This document shows positions 18,637-27,470 of a stretch of DNA of 64,000 bases, piece by piece (the stretch's first letter is position 1; every line of letters begins with the position of its first letter). Origin of the DNA: Spirosoma aerolatum. Its GTDB lineage: Bacteria > Bacteroidota > Bacteroidia > Cytophagales > Spirosomataceae. Position numbers and translations under genes: made by a program. Under the pieces are notes generated by a model. It was not told the DNA's origin. It ran no database searches and was given only the letters and a program-made list of their open reading frames with translations. The stretch covers positions 124,001 to 188,000 of the forward strand of contig NZ_CP020104.1 of NCBI RefSeq assembly GCF_002056795.1, given 5' to 3'.

Positions 18637-19191
18637 TCAGAAATGCCGGTCGCCTGCTTCGCGTTTGCCCAGCATCACCGCACCAACCATAGCCACCAGG
18701 AACAGAACAGAAGCCAGTTCGAAAGGCAGGATGTAATCATTGTATAGCAACCGCCCCAGGTTTTCTACCAATCCCGTTTTTGAATCAAAAGACATCTGAT
18801 TAACCGTTGGAATCTGAGCGCTCTTAGCCCGGAAAATGGTAATCAGCATAACCATCAGCAATCCACCGACGATTACCGAAGCCATTTTTGTCAGATTGGT
18901 TTTCGACTCTTCATCCTCCTTCCGAAGGTTCAGAAACATGATCGTAAACAGGAACAAAACCATGATCGCACCCGCATAAACGATGATGTTGACAGCCGCC
19001 AGAAACTGGGCGTTCAGCAATACATAGTGGCCCGACAGGCAGAAGAACGTAGCAATCAGCGCCAATACACTATAGATAGGGTTTCGGGCCGTAACAACGC
19101 CAATAGCGCTAAAAAGTGTAATGGCAGTTAAGGCCAGAAACAGATAGCCGGTGGGCGTGAGATTTTTAAAGAAGTCTAAAGTTTCAGTCAT
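18637..19191 (-). CDS. nuoJ: NADH-quinone oxidoreductase subunit J
   Basis: Membrane-arm subunit of complex I that takes part in the proton path near the quinone end. 184 residues with five predicted helices; the first cytoplasmic loop carries ARNPIYSVLALIATFFCLS and the third helix AAVNIIVYAGAIMVLFLFTI, both typical of NuoJ/ND6. Separated from nuoI by a 114-bp gap that holds an inverted repeat. Unusually it is the last nuo gene: a strong terminator follows and the next gene is an unrelated esterase, so nuoK, L, M and N must be elsewhere. Confidence 0.93.
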   Translation of the reverse strand: MTETLDFFKNLTPTGYLFLALTAITLFSAIGVVTARNPIYSVLALIATFFCLSGHYVLLNAQFLAAVNIIVYAGAIMVLFLFTIMFLNLRKEDEESKTNLTKMASVIVGGLLMVMLITIFRAKSAQIPTVNQMSFDSKTGLVENLGRLLYNDYILPFELASVLFLVAMVGAVMLGKREAGDRHF

Positions 19192-19209
19192 AATTAGAAA
19201 TCATTAATG

Positions 19210-19277
19210 GTCATTTGGTAGTCATTGAGGTCATTTATTGGAACGTGGTTATTGACAATCAATGACAACCGAATGAC
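19210..19277. repeat. Imperfect inverted repeat in the nuoI-nuoJ spacer
   Basis: Arms 19210-19232 and 19254-19277 pair over about 23 bases with few mismatches. Both are built from GTCATT/AATGAC steps. Confidence 0.7.
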
Positions 19278-19305
19278 GATAGATGACTACTGAAGGCTAA
19301 AGTTA

Positions 19306-19872
19306 CTAGGTGGCGGCCCGGGTTAAACTGGGTTCGGTTGGTGTTGCTTTTACTTCCGAATTGTTCACCCGGATATAGCGATCATCCATTTTTTCAACCA
19401 GCCGATCCTTGCCATAGATAACTTCATCCCGTTCCTGGAAAACAGGTACCATACGGTCGTGACGAAGGTAAACGGCCTGTTTAGGACACGCTTCTTCACA
19501 TAATCCGCAGAAGATGCAGCGCAGCATATTGATTTCATATACGGCAGCATATTTTTCTTCACGGTACAGATTTTCTTCCCCTTTTTTGCGCTCGGCGGCT
19601 ACCATCGAGATCGCTTCGGCCGGACAGGCTACGGCACAAAGACCACAGGCTGTACAGCGCTCACGGCCTTGTTCATCGCGCTTCAGTACGTGATGGCCAC
19701 GATAAATAGGCCCCAGATAGCGCTTCACTTCCGGGTACTGGATCGTGACCTTTTTGCGGAAAAAGTGGCGAAGGGTAATCGCCAACCCACCCACAACGGC
19801 GGGTAAGTACATTTTCTCCGCCAGGGTCATCTCTTTATTACTGACCTGTTTAGAGCGATTTGTTAACTGCAT
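19306..19872 (-). CDS. nuoI: NADH-quinone oxidoreductase subunit I
   Basis: Peripheral-arm subunit holding clusters N6a and N6b, which carry electrons towards NuoB. Two 4Fe-4S motifs are seen: CTACGLCAVACPAEA (about residue 80) and CIFCGLCEEACP (about residue 122). The N-terminal amphipathic helix (AEKMYLPAVVGGLAITLRHF) anchors it to the membrane. The 188 residues include a short divergent C-terminal tail after YIRVNN. Between nuoH and nuoJ in the usual order. Confidence 0.95.
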   Translation of the reverse strand: MQLTNRSKQVSNKEMTLAEKMYLPAVVGGLAITLRHFFRKKVTIQYPEVKRYLGPIYRGHHVLKRDEQGRERCTACGLCAVACPAEAISMVAAERKKGEENLYREEKYAAVYEINMLRCIFCGLCEEACPKQAVYLRHDRMVPVFQERDEVIYGKDRLVEKMDDRYIRVNNSEVKATPTEPSLTRAAT

Positions 19873-19941
19873 GCTTTTCAGTTTTCGGGTTTTGGATCAC
19901 GGTGTGTTGTTTAACAGCCCCTGATTCAAAAACAAATTAAC

Positions 19942-21111
19942 TTACACGGTTCCCTGTGCAATGGTTTCACGCTTCGGCGCCCGACTTGTTGACATGATTG
20001 CCAATACAATCATAACAATAGCGATTAACCAGGTTGCGTATTTAAAATCGTATAGCAATCCTGCACCAGTAATAACAACGTTGAGGATTGATAGTGGAAT
20101 AAAGGTTTTCCAGCCTAAGTTCATCAACTGATCGTAGCGGAAACGAGGTAATGTCCACCGAACCCACATGAAAAAGAAAATGAAGAAGAAAATCTTGGCG
20201 AAGAAAACAACAAAACAAATAAGCGTGGCGATGTTGTGGCCAGTTACGGCACCCAGTGAATTTTCCAGGGCTTCATTGACCAGACTCATAAAGGGATAGT
20301 GGAATCCGCCAAAGTAAAGTGCTGAGATAAATGCCGACGAAACGAACATATTGATATACTCCGCAAACAGGTAGAATCCCAGTTTCATGGAGCTATACTC
20401 GGTATGATACCCACCTACCAGTTCAGTTTCGCACTCGGGCAAATCGAACGGGGTTCGGTTACACTCAGCAAAGGCGCAGGTCAGGAAAATAACGAAGCCG
20501 AGTGGCTGAGTGAAAATGTTCCATTCGAAAAATGTAGCCTGTTCGTTGATGATGGCCCGAAGCGATAGTGAGCCCGTCATCATAAGAATAGTAATCAGCG
20601 ATAAACCAAGGGCAATTTCGTAGCTGATGTTCTGCGAAGCTGCCCGGATAGCGCCCAGCAACGAGAATTTGTTGTTCGACGCCCAGCCACCGACCATAAT
20701 GCCATACACCCCCAGCGATACTACGCCGAAAATGTATAAAACGCCAATGTTGATTTCGATTCCCTGAACGGGTATCTCGTAATTGATCTTATCCCAGGCA
20801 AACCGAATACTGTCGCTAAATGGAATTACAGCACTTGACATCAGCGCGGTAAGCATAGCCAGACAGGGACCAAGAATAAATAACCACTTGCTGGCCTGAG
20901 ATGGGATAAAATCTTCTTTGAAGAACATTTTACCGGCGTCGGCGATGGGTTGCAATAGGCCCCAGGGGCCTGCACGGTTTGGGCCGATACGATCTTGAAG
21001 GAATGCGGCTACCTTCCGCTCAGCATAGGTAGAATAAGTCGCAATCAGGAGCGTTATCCCGAAAATAACCAGGATAATCAGGCCCTTTACGATTAATACG
21101 GGTAATTCCAT
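19942..21111 (-). CDS. nuoH: NADH-quinone oxidoreductase subunit H
   Basis: Membrane subunit that forms the quinone-binding chamber together with NuoB and NuoD. 389 residues and about eight helices. Conserved loop sequences include [20 protein letters not shown] (residues about 27-46), [13 protein letters not shown], a later [15 protein letters not shown] loop, and the acidic [18 protein letters not shown] loop. The C-terminal [15 protein letters not shown] is also standard. It follows nuoG across a gap that holds an inverted repeat. Confidence 0.95.
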   Translation of the reverse strand: MELPVLIVKGLIILVIFGITLLIATYSTYAERKVAAFLQDRIGPNRAGPWGLLQPIADAGKMFFKEDFIPSQASKWLFILGPCLAMLTALMSSAVIPFSDSIRFAWDKINYEIPVQGIEINIGVLYIFGVVSLGVYGIMVGGWASNNKFSLLGAIRAASQNISYEIALGLSLITILMMTGSLSLRAIINEQATFFEWNIFTQPLGFVIFLTCAFAECNRTPFDLPECETELVGGYHTEYSSMKLGFYLFAEYINMFVSSAFISALYFGGFHYPFMSLVNEALENSLGAVTGHNIATLICFVVFFAKIFFFIFFFMWVRWTLPRFRYDQLMNLGWKTFIPLSILNVVITGAGLLYDFKYATWLIAIVMIVLAIMSTSRAPKRETIAQGTV

Positions 21112-21126
21112 TTTTTTCTGTTTTCT

Positions 21127-21188
21127 GTTTACCGTCTTCTGTTTACATCAGCGTTGCTTTTGTCAACTACAGACAGAAGACGATAAAC
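21127..21188. repeat. Inverted repeat in the nuoG-nuoH spacer
   Basis: Arms 21127-21143 and 21172-21188 pair at 15 of 17 positions. The right arm is built around AGAAGACG, the left around CGTCTTCT. Confidence 0.7.
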
Positions 21189-21200
21189 GTTTTTAACTGA

Positions 21201-22292
21201 TTAAGGTTCTGGTTCCAGCGCTGATGGGAGTACTTTTGCAAATCGCTCAGGTGGTAATTGCTGAATATTGAGTTGCGATGTATCACGCTCATCATGGATT
21301 GACTTGTACTCGGCCGCTGCCAATCGTTGACCGAAGGATGGTTTTATTTCATCACGTCGGTATTTATTAGCCGAGATAACCGAACTCCGCGAAATTTTCG
21401 TAGGCCCTTCAATGGTCCAGTCGCTGGTTTTCTTCTTATCGAAGCGGCAGGTATTGCAGATGAATTCAGTTACCTCGTTCCACTCGTTTTTCCGGGCTGT
21501 TACCCGAATCACATCCTCTCCCCGATACCAGAGCGTTACCTTTCCTGAGCAGGTTGGACAATCACGGTGTGCATCAACTGGTTTAGTGAACCAAACGCGG
21601 TTTTTGAATCGGTAGGTTTTATCGGTCAATGCACCAACTGGGCAAACATCAATTACATTTCCTGAGAAATCGTTATCGATGGCTTTTTCAATGTAGGTAC
21701 TAATTTCGGCAGCATCGCCACGACCCATTACACCATGCACCCGTTTGTTCGTAATCTGATCGGCCGTAAACACGCAACGGTAGCAAAGGATGCAGCGTGT
21801 CATGTGTAACTGGATGTACGGACCAATATCACGCTTCTCAAAAGTCCGCCGATCTTCTTCATACCGGGTGGTCTCACGGCCATGATCAAACGCAAAATTT
21901 TGCAAATCACACTCACCAGCCTGGTCACATACGGGGCAATCGAGTGGGTGATTCAGCAACAAAAACTCAACAACCCCTTTGCGGGCTTCTACTACCTGCG
22001 GGCTGGTTTCATTTTCGACTATCATGCCATCCTGCACGGTTGTCAGGCAGGAGGCAACCAGTTTAGGCATGGGACGAGGGTCTTTGGCCGACCCGGCCGC
22101 TACCCGAACCAGACATGCCCGGCACTTGCCACCACTGCCTTTCAGGGGCTGATAGTAGCACATAGCCGGTGGAGCTACTGCCGGACCAATTTTACGAGCA
22201 GCCTGCAAAATGGTAGTGCCTGGCTCTACTTCGACCTCAATCCCGTCTATTGTGACTTTCAGTAATTGCGGCTTTATTTCCTGTTCAGCCAT
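21201..22292 (-). CDS. nuoG: NADH-quinone oxidoreductase subunit G, short form
   Basis: Carries the N1b, N5 and N4 iron-sulfur clusters of the NADH-oxidising arm. A 2Fe-2S ferredoxin domain (about 10-95) has cysteines in MCYYQPLKGSGGKCRAC; the His-Cys3 cluster region includes DCPVCDQAGECDLQ; the 4Fe-4S region has MTRCILCYRCV and a DVCPVGALTDK block. A CPTC / CNTC cysteine group lies near residues 245-285. The protein stops at 363 residues, without the roughly 400-residue molybdopterin-oxidoreductase-like half of E. coli NuoG. Short NuoG is, to my knowledge, normal in this phylum, so this is not a fresh truncation. It follows the inserted membrane-protein gene by 43 bp. Confidence 0.92.
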   Translation of the reverse strand: MAEQEIKPQLLKVTIDGIEVEVEPGTTILQAARKIGPAVAPPAMCYYQPLKGSGGKCRACLVRVAAGSAKDPRPMPKLVASCLTTVQDGMIVENETSPQVVEARKGVVEFLLLNHPLDCPVCDQAGECDLQNFAFDHGRETTRYEEDRRTFEKRDIGPYIQLHMTRCILCYRCVFTADQITNKRVHGVMGRGDAAEISTYIEKAIDNDFSGNVIDVCPVGALTDKTYRFKNRVWFTKPVDAHRDCPTCSGKVTLWYRGEDVIRVTARKNEWNEVTEFICNTCRFDKKKTSDWTIEGPTKISRSSVISANKYRRDEIKPSFGQRLAAAEYKSIHDERDTSQLNIQQLPPERFAKVLPSALEPEP

Positions 22293-22335
22293 AATCGTTT
22301 GCTAAGTTGACAAATCTACCACATTCGATGCGGTA

Positions 22336-23859
22336 TTAAATATGCTTAAAAATCTGATAGCCACTTATTTCTTTCTGGAGCACATAATCTTTTGGATTGA
22401 ATGTATACTCAAAAGCGAAATAATAAAGTGGTTGCTTTTTAGGCGCAATAATAAATTTAATAGAACCTTGCTTTACCAGCTTTTCGAACTGGCTAAAATC
22501 GTGTTTTTTGCCAATATACAGAAACCGGATAATGTCATCGGTATAGGCCAACTGGTGCCGAAACAGCATTTGCTGAAGCAGCCATCCACGGTAATTATCA
22601 CCCATGAGCGCTACCACATAATCCTGTTTGCCTAGTTGAGGCTCAACAAACGATTTTACGAGCATTTCATCCCGATACTGCCGGGCATAATACCCATAGT
22701 CCGTATTCAGATGATTGTCTAGCTGTTGGCTGGCAAAATAGAGCATTGTCATGCAGAGCATTGCCGGAAACAGATAGCGACCTAAGCTGCCCGTATGCGG
22801 GAGCTTTATTTCACCACAAAAATACCAAAATATTATGAGTAAGCCTGTATACGCGAACTCATGATAATAGCCCACAGCAGCACCATGTTTAAAAGCGGTT
22901 ACTGTAGCGAACCCAAAAAAGAACATTGCTGCCAGGCTAAGAAACTGTTGCCGAACATACAGGCTCGTAAACAGCCATTTAAGACTGATAAGCCATGTCA
23001 CTGCAATCAGAAGACTGGCTGCCGGAATCAGGTAGCGAAACGTGTACCCATAAAACCAGCCCGGTGAAAGCGGTAAGGTGACACTGATGAACAGATTCTG
23101 AAAGAAAATGCCCATATGCCCTTCATCGCACAGCAATGTCAGGACCAGGAATAGCGCTGCCATGATCCCTATTGTACGAATCAGAACGCGCCACTGAGCC
23201 ATAATGAAGAGAAACCCCAGGATTACGGCGATGTGTATCATACCACTTTGCTTCACGAAAAAAGCAATAACGGCGAGCAACGCTGCACTTATCCAATACC
23301 CATTCCAGATCGTTGGCCTCTTAAGTCCTTCCAGCGCGCAATAGAGCAAACCTGTTGTGCAAAGAAAGAGTAAGCTATCGACTCGGGAATTTGTCAAATG
23401 CCAATGTTGTAAAACACCAAAGACGAGACAGCAAAGGACTATATTCTGTAACAGCTGAAGTCTCAATTGGCGCATACCCGTGGCAAAAACCGCCAGCATC
23501 GACACCATCACCAGCGCAAATGATACCATTCGACTCAATAACTGAATTCGAAATACCTGCGTCGGGTCCCAGCCGATTAGCTTGTAAAGGGTTCCGACGA
23601 GCCGATAATAAAGGGGGGCGTATTGGGTAACCCAGAAAGGCGGAACTTCCGGGTTATAATACAAAGGGCGACCGTCGGCCACTAACTGAATGCCATACGT
23701 TGTACTCCGTTCTGAACCCGAAATATCGGGCAAATAGCTCGTAGCGAATTTTACCTTCACAAAAAAGATAACAACCGTACAGACCAGACAAAAAATCAGC
23801 GTAAGTAACCAGGTCTGGGCTTTCAGAAGGTTATATACGCTGACTAGAAAAAGCGGCAT
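22336..23859 (-). CDS. Polytopic membrane protein, GT-C glycosyltransferase-like
   Basis: 507 residues with about ten hydrophobic helices and a soluble C-terminal region (about 400-507). An acidic loop after helix 1 (SYLPDISGSERSTTYG) and the PPFWVTQYAPLYYRLVG segment resemble the first periplasmic loop of GT-C enzymes, which move sugars from polyprenyl phosphates. I do not see a decisive family motif, so the call rests on topology and that loop. It sits between nuoF (24-bp gap) and nuoG (43-bp gap) on the same strand, so it must be co-transcribed with complex I, with which it has no known connection. It could also be an uncharacterised membrane protein of another kind. Confidence 0.5.
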   Translation of the reverse strand: MPLFLVSVYNLLKAQTWLLTLIFCLVCTVVIFFVKVKFATSYLPDISGSERSTTYGIQLVADGRPLYYNPEVPPFWVTQYAPLYYRLVGTLYKLIGWDPTQVFRIQLLSRMVSFALVMVSMLAVFATGMRQLRLQLLQNIVLCCLVFGVLQHWHLTNSRVDSLLFLCTTGLLYCALEGLKRPTIWNGYWISAALLAVIAFFVKQSGMIHIAVILGFLFIMAQWRVLIRTIGIMAALFLVLTLLCDEGHMGIFFQNLFISVTLPLSPGWFYGYTFRYLIPAASLLIAVTWLISLKWLFTSLYVRQQFLSLAAMFFFGFATVTAFKHGAAVGYYHEFAYTGLLIIFWYFCGEIKLPHTGSLGRYLFPAMLCMTMLYFASQQLDNHLNTDYGYYARQYRDEMLVKSFVEPQLGKQDYVVALMGDNYRGWLLQQMLFRHQLAYTDDIIRFLYIGKKHDFSQFEKLVKQGSIKFIIAPKKQPLYYFAFEYTFNPKDYVLQKEISGYQIFKHI

Positions 23860-23883
23860 AATGACAGAGTAATGTGGATTGCA

Positions 23884-25224
23884 TTAAATCAGAGCCATCT
23901 CACCCCGATATACGGCACCTGGCTGGGTTGCTTCGGAGGGGTGGTCGATATGCCACTGAAATTCGTCGCGGAAATGCCGGATCGCACTGGCTACTGGCCA
24001 GGCAGCAGCATCGCCAAGCGGACAAATCGTATTTCCTTCAATCTTTTTAGCCACATCGACCAGCAGATCAATGTCCTGTTGATGACCGTGACCGTATTCG
24101 ATGCGATGCAGTACTTTTTCCATCCAGCCTGTTCCTTCCCGACAGGGGCTGCACTGGCCACAGGATTCGTGGTGATAGAACCGGGAGAAGTTCCACGTAT
24201 TCCGAACAATACAGGACGTTTCGTCAAACACGATGAAACCACCTGATCCAAGCATGGTTCCTGTAGCAAACCCGCCGTCCGACAGGGACTCGTAGGACAT
24301 TAAGCGTTTCTCGCCGTTGGCCAGCGTCAAGGCCAGGTTGGCTGGCAAAATGGGTACTGATGAGCCTCCTGCTACTAAGGCTTTGAATTTATGCCCCGGC
24401 CGGATACCGCCACACCATTCATCGGCAAAGATGAAATCTTCGACAGGGACTCCCAGTTCGATTTCGTAAACACCCGGTTTATTGATGTGCCCCGATGCCG
24501 AAATCAACTTTGTTCCCGTACTACGGCCAATGCCGATGGCTGCATAGGCATCCCCACCGTTGTTAACGATCCAGGAGGTAGTGGCGATGGATTCTACATT
24601 GTTAACCACCGTTGGGCACTGATAAAGGCCTTTAACAGCGGGGAACGGCGGTTTATTCCGAGGATTGCCTCGTTTACCTTCCAGCGATTCGAGCAAGGCC
24701 GTTTCTTCACCACAAATGTAGGCACCGCCCCCGGGCTGAACAACCAACTCAAGATCGTAGCCACTACCCAGAATGTTTTTGCCCAGGAAGCCTTTGGCTT
24801 TGGCTTCGGCAATAGCTTTTTCGAGGATATGGATGACGTACATCAATTCGCCCCGTACGTAGATGAATGACTTATTAGCCCCCAAAGCGTACGACGAAAT
24901 AATCATGCCCTCAATGAGTAAATGAGGGATGTTCTTCATCAAGTAGTGATCTTTAAAGGTGCCCGGCTCCGATTCATCGGCATTACAGACTAGATAGCGG
25001 GGAACTCCTTCGGGCTTAGCCAGGAAGCTCCATTTCATGCCCATCGGGAAGCCTGCGCCACCCCGGCCACGAACACCTGCTTTTTTTACCTCTTCAACAA
25101 TGGCATCGGGTGTCATGGTTTTGAGGGCCTTTTCAACAGCCGTATACCCGCCCTGTTTCCGATAAACATCGAACGTCTCGATGCCTGGGACGTTAATATG
25201 CTCGGTTAATATTTTAGTTGCCAT
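23884..25224 (-). CDS. nuoF: NADH-quinone oxidoreductase subunit F
   Basis: Binds NADH, FMN and cluster N3 at the tip of complex I. The glycine-rich FMN site is RGRGGAGFPMGMKWSF (about residue 55), the NADH region GGGAYICGEETALLES (about residue 165), and the 4Fe-4S ligands are in HESCGQCSPCREGTGWM (about residue 345). From the ATG at 25222-25224 (MATKILTEHINV) the protein has 446 residues and starts 7 bp after the nuoE stop; an upstream in-frame ATG at 25251 would overlap nuoE. The following gene is the unrelated membrane protein, not nuoG. Confidence 0.95.
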   Translation of the reverse strand: MATKILTEHINVPGIETFDVYRKQGGYTAVEKALKTMTPDAIVEEVKKAGVRGRGGAGFPMGMKWSFLAKPEGVPRYLVCNADESEPGTFKDHYLMKNIPHLLIEGMIISSYALGANKSFIYVRGELMYVIHILEKAIAEAKAKGFLGKNILGSGYDLELVVQPGGGAYICGEETALLESLEGKRGNPRNKPPFPAVKGLYQCPTVVNNVESIATTSWIVNNGGDAYAAIGIGRSTGTKLISASGHINKPGVYEIELGVPVEDFIFADEWCGGIRPGHKFKALVAGGSSVPILPANLALTLANGEKRLMSYESLSDGGFATGTMLGSGGFIVFDETSCIVRNTWNFSRFYHHESCGQCSPCREGTGWMEKVLHRIEYGHGHQQDIDLLVDVAKKIEGNTICPLGDAAAWPVASAIRHFRDEFQWHIDHPSEATQPGAVYRGEMALI

Positions 25225-25231
25225 GAGTGGA

Positions 25232-25735
25232 TTATTTCGACAGTTCGTCAATGATTTCGTCTACACGCTCGTTGGTCAGGTTCATGTAGTATTTTTCCCG
25301 AATCTGGAAAACGGGACCCATTCCGCAGGCGGCCAAACACTCCACTTCTTTCAGCGTGAACCGGCCATCGACCGTTGTTTGCCCTGCATCAATGCCCAGG
25401 CGCGTTTTCAGATGTGCATACACTTCTTCCCCGCCCATCAGGCAGCAAGGGCCTGTTCGGCAGTATTCGATGACGTGCTTACCGACCGGGTTAAGGTGAA
25501 ACATGGTGTAAAACGTAGCCACTTCATATACCTCGATCGGCTGGAGGTCGAGCATACGGGCCACGTAGTCCATCCCTTCAACACTTGTCCACCCTTCCTG
25601 TTCCTGTAACAGATGCAATAGTGGAAGTAAAGCGGATTTCTGTTTACCTTCCGGGTAACGGGAAATTATTTCCTTCGCCCGTTCCAGACGGTCGGGCGTA
25701 AATTGTATAGCAGAATGGTTTGTTTCTGTTGTCAT
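25232..25735 (-). CDS. nuoE: NADH-quinone oxidoreductase subunit E
   Basis: Thioredoxin-fold 2Fe-2S subunit (N1a) of the NADH-oxidising arm. The four cysteine ligands are visible: CRTGPCCLMG (about residue 93) and VECLAACGMGP (about residue 133). The helical N-terminal part begins with FTPDRLERAKEIISRYPEGK. I chose the ATG at 25733-25735 (MTTETNHSA), which lies 4 bp after the stop of hicB; an ATG at 25750 would read into the end of hicB and add MPIKC. This means nuoE translation begins right at the toxin-antitoxin unit. Confidence 0.93.
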   Translation of the reverse strand: MTTETNHSAIQFTPDRLERAKEIISRYPEGKQKSALLPLLHLLQEQEGWTSVEGMDYVARMLDLQPIEVYEVATFYTMFHLNPVGKHVIEYCRTGPCCLMGGEEVYAHLKTRLGIDAGQTTVDGRFTLKEVECLAACGMGPVFQIREKYYMNLTNERVDEIIDELSK

Positions 25736-25739
25736 ACAT

Positions 25740-25955
25740 TTAATAGGCAAAAACCATTGTTTCGGCTTCTGAATTCGCAGTTGGAATAGGATGCCCTTCT
25801 AGTTCTAAACCTTCTATATGAAATTGAATTCCTTCATAAATCAAGCGTTCGACTTCCTCTTTGGTCGGCGCAGTGGCTACACAGCCAGGTAAATCCGGCA
25901 CATAAGCTCCATACCCGGATGGCGTCTTTTCAAATATGACCAAATACTTTTTCAT
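25740..25955 (-). CDS. hicB: HicB-family antitoxin, short form
   Basis: 71-residue antitoxin with the partial RNase-H-like fold of HicB: YLVIFEKTPSGYGAYVPDLP followed by GCVATAPTKEEVERLIYEGI. It should bind and block the HicA ribonuclease. The usual C-terminal ribbon-helix-helix or HTH DNA-binding domain is missing, so this antitoxin probably cannot repress its own promoter. Its start overlaps the hicA stop by 4 bp and its stop is 4 bp from nuoE. The pair lies in the reading direction of the nuo operon, and I see no separate terminator. Confidence 0.85.
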   Translation of the reverse strand: MKKYLVIFEKTPSGYGAYVPDLPGCVATAPTKEEVERLIYEGIQFHIEGLELEGHPIPTANSEAETMVFAY

Positions 25956-26149
25956 CGATCAATCTGAGCCTGTTTATAAATACTATTTAGCGTTCCAACA
26001 GGAACATCGTCGTTTAAGCTATGATAAGCGATGGTTACTAGGCCCGTTTTTGTTTTATGCTTAAATTGACGATGACTTCCTCGATGCCTGACCTGATACC
26101 AGCCATCGTCCTCAATTATACGCACAACTTCGCGGAACTTTATGGCCAT
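25952..26149 (-). CDS. hicA: HicA-family mRNA interferase toxin
   Basis: 65-residue double-stranded-RNA-binding-like toxin that cleaves mRNA in a translation-independent way. The family core is complete: FREVVRIIEDDGWYQVRHRG, then GSHRQFKH with the catalytic histidine (His26), and a late GTLNSIYKQA helix. It begins 2 bp after the nuoD stop and overlaps hicB by 4 bp. The intact catalytic histidine and lack of frameshifts suggest a working toxin. Expression of complex I would then always express the toxin and antitoxin with it. Confidence 0.87.
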   Translation of the reverse strand: MAIKFREVVRIIEDDGWYQVRHRGSHRQFKHKTKTGLVTIAYHSLNDDVPVGTLNSIYKQAQIDR

Positions 26150-26151
26150 AC

Positions 26152-27384
26152 CTAGGCGTCTAACTCCCCGGCAATCACGTTCATACTACTCATGATCACA
26201 ATGGCATCGGATAGAGTCAGCCCTTTACACATTTCCGGATAAGCCTGGTAATAGATAAAACAGGGCCGACGGAAGTGCAGACGATACGGAGCTCGTCCGC
26301 CATCACTGATCAGGTAAAAGCCCAACTCGCCATTGCCTCCTTCAACTGCGTGGTACACCTCACCAACTGGTGCATCGATCTCACCCATCACAATTTTGAA
26401 GTGATAGATCAGGGCTTCCATGTTTTTGTACACTTCCTGCTTCGGAGGCAGGTAGTACTGTGGAGCGTCGGCATAGTAGGAACCTTCTGGCAGGTTATTG
26501 ATAGCCTGCTCGATGATTCGCAAACTCTGCCACATTTCGGCATTTCGAACCATAAAGCGGTCGTATGTATCGCCACTTTGACCGATGGGGATGTCGAATT
26601 CGAAATCCTCATACGACGAGTAGGGATTCATAACCCGAACGTCATAATCGACACCGGCGGCACGTAGGTTTGGGCCGGTAAATCCATAACTCAACGCCCG
26701 TTCGGCTGATATACCACCAACACCAATCACCCGATCCATGAAAATCCGGTTGCGGTTGAAGAGGTTTTCAAACTCGGTCAGTACTTTGCGGAAGCGTGGA
26801 ATTAATTCTTTGATCTTACGGATAGCTGTAGGGGACAAGTCCCGCTCCATGCCACCGATACGCCCCATGTTCGTCGTCAACCGGGCACCGCAGACTTCTT
26901 CGTAGATTTCGTAGATGTTTTCGCGCTCCTGATAGATGTACAGGAAGCCGGTAAACGCACCCGTATCAACACCAAGAATACCGTTGCAAATGAGGTGGTC
27001 GGCCAGGCGAGCTAACTCCATCATAATGACCCGAATGTACTGAGCCCGCTTGGGTATGTCAATCCCTAGCAATTTTTCGACCGTCATATGCCAGCCCATG
27101 TTGTTAATGGGCGACGAACAGTAGTTCATCCGGTCGGTAAGGGTCGTAATCTGGTAAAAAGGGCGTCGTTCGGCAATCTTCTCGAACGCCCGGTGGATAT
27201 AGCCGATGGTTTGCTCGCCCGATACGATTTTCTCTCCGTCCATTTGCAGAACGTTCTGAAAAATACCGTGTGTAGCCGGGTGAGTAGGACCGAGGTTCAA
27301 TGTGGTCAATTCGTTGACGTACTGAACCGGTCCTTGTTCGGCAGGTAAGTTTTTATTAGCTATATCGAGTTCTTCAGAAACCAT
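26152..27384 (-). CDS. nuoD: NADH-quinone oxidoreductase subunit D
   Basis: 49-kDa-type subunit that forms the quinone cavity with NuoB. Signature LNLGPTHPATHGIFQNVLQM (about residue 30) with the conserved His of the quinone site, ERRPFYQITTLTDRMNY, and the C-terminal YRLHFRRPCFIYYQAYPEM block plus DAIVIMSSMNVIAGELD at the end. 410 residues is normal. Not fused to nuoC, which is a separate gene upstream. A 2-bp gap leads into hicA. Confidence 0.95.
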   Translation of the reverse strand: MVSEELDIANKNLPAEQGPVQYVNELTTLNLGPTHPATHGIFQNVLQMDGEKIVSGEQTIGYIHRAFEKIAERRPFYQITTLTDRMNYCSSPINNMGWHMTVEKLLGIDIPKRAQYIRVIMMELARLADHLICNGILGVDTGAFTGFLYIYQERENIYEIYEEVCGARLTTNMGRIGGMERDLSPTAIRKIKELIPRFRKVLTEFENLFNRNRIFMDRVIGVGGISAERALSYGFTGPNLRAAGVDYDVRVMNPYSSYEDFEFDIPIGQSGDTYDRFMVRNAEMWQSLRIIEQAINNLPEGSYYADAPQYYLPPKQEVYKNMEALIYHFKIVMGEIDAPVGEVYHAVEGGNGELGFYLISDGGRAPYRLHFRRPCFIYYQAYPEMCKGLTLSDAIVIMSSMNVIAGELDA

Positions 27385-27387
27385 AAT

Positions 27388-27465
27388 TAAAGAGCGAAAG
27401 AGTGAAAGAGCGAAAGAGTGGCTGGCGTATGGATTTTCGCTCTTTCACTCTTTCGTTCTTTCGCC
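27388..27465. repeat. Inverted repeat in the nuoC-nuoD spacer
   Basis: Arms 27388-27412 and 27438-27465 are built from GAAAGAG(C/T) steps and pair over about 25 bases with one or two mismatches. The purine-rich left arm faces a pyrimidine-rich right arm. It fills almost the whole gap between the two genes. Confidence 0.75.
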
Positions 27466-27470
27466 ATTAT

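Noticed and set aside
21201..22292. NuoG as a recent truncation or pseudogene
   Set aside because: All iron-sulfur motifs are intact and a short NuoG is, as far as I know, usual in Bacteroidota; no remnant of the lost half is seen downstream.
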